In this document: piece by piece, positions 4,869 to 5,012 of the stretch
How the letters are laid out: the number at the start of each line of letters is the position of its first letter
How positions within the stretch are numbered: the stretch's first letter is position 1
Assembly (NCBI GenBank): GCA_023300255.1
Contig: JALZWC010000879.1
Location: 1 to 5,012, forward strand
DNA from: Saprospiraceae bacterium
GTDB taxonomy: Bacteria > Bacteroidota > Bacteroidia > Chitinophagales > Saprospiraceae
Direction: 5' to 3'
Length of the DNA stretch: 5,012 nucleotides
Notes under the pieces: model-generated
The model's database searches: none
What the model saw: the letters and a program-made list of their open reading frames with translations, nothing else
Told to the model about the DNA's origin: nothing
Translations under genes and position numbers: made by a program

Positions 4869-5012
4869 TCCAATAATTTCAGAATCTTAAAAAAGATCTA
4901 ACACTTAAGAAAGAGTCAAAATAAGTACCAATAAAATAACTTAAAAATCTCATTCTTTCATAGTTGCTTGTTTAACTCCCGTTCCTTAACCTTAAAAAAA
5001 ATAATTATGATA
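4869..5012. other. AT-rich right edge, no gene supported
   Basis: I see no coding region. A short ATCTT-AAAA-AAGAT hairpin lies at 4884-4897, too weak and without a clear T-run to call a terminator. The window ends before any next gene is visible. Confidence 0.5.

Noticed and set aside
4963..4981. GG-n10-GC on the minus strand, as a sigma-54 promoter for the reverse ORF at 4653-4868
   Set aside because: Spacing fits, but the blocks read GGGAGTT and AAGC rather than TGGCACG and TTGC, and the ORF itself is doubtful.

Overview
The window looks like a chromosomal segment of a low-GC member of the Bacteroidota, possibly Saprospiria such as a Saprospira or Aureispira relative. Four things point there: a C-terminal type IX secretion (T9SS) sorting domain, a Cys-rich 'GSPCNDNNAYTINDRYNENCHC'-type linker as seen in secreted proteins of that phylum, start codons without a Shine-Dalgarno sequence, and a TAnnTTTG-like promoter element. 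The phylum is well supported; the finer placement is a guess.

Layout. Positions 1-590 hold no gene I can support, only degenerate repeats, small hairpins and a possible promoter. A gene at 591-1898 (+) encodes a secreted GH5 glycoside hydrolase. A 141-base gap contains the second copy of a repeat first seen at 30-101, and a probable terminator for the next gene. At 2040-3809 (-) lies a sigma-54-dependent activator with two PAS domains, an AAA+ domain and a Fis-type helix-turn-helix (HTH). The 358-base divergent intergenic region contains a large nested inverted repeat, a perfect 14-bp palindrome, an IHF-type site and a -24/-12 sigma-54 promoter. That promoter reads rightward into a small thioredoxin-fold gene (4168-4518). 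It is followed by a possible 39-residue ORF (4537-4656) and by two tandem, diverged hairpins with C-rich loops (about 4728-4832) whose stems keep pairing through compensatory changes.

How it fits together. The most informative unit is 2040 to about 4832. The activator has an intact GAFTGA loop and faces, head to head, a sigma-54 promoter with enhancer-like and bend-site-like elements at textbook distances. The simplest reading is a PAS-sensed switch that turns on a thioredoxin-like protein, and perhaps the small ORF and the structured RNA behind it. The signal, the enhancer specificity and the role of the RNA are not visible in the sequence. The GH5 gene appears independent. It is bracketed by diverged direct repeats and was probably placed or kept there as a separate accessory unit.
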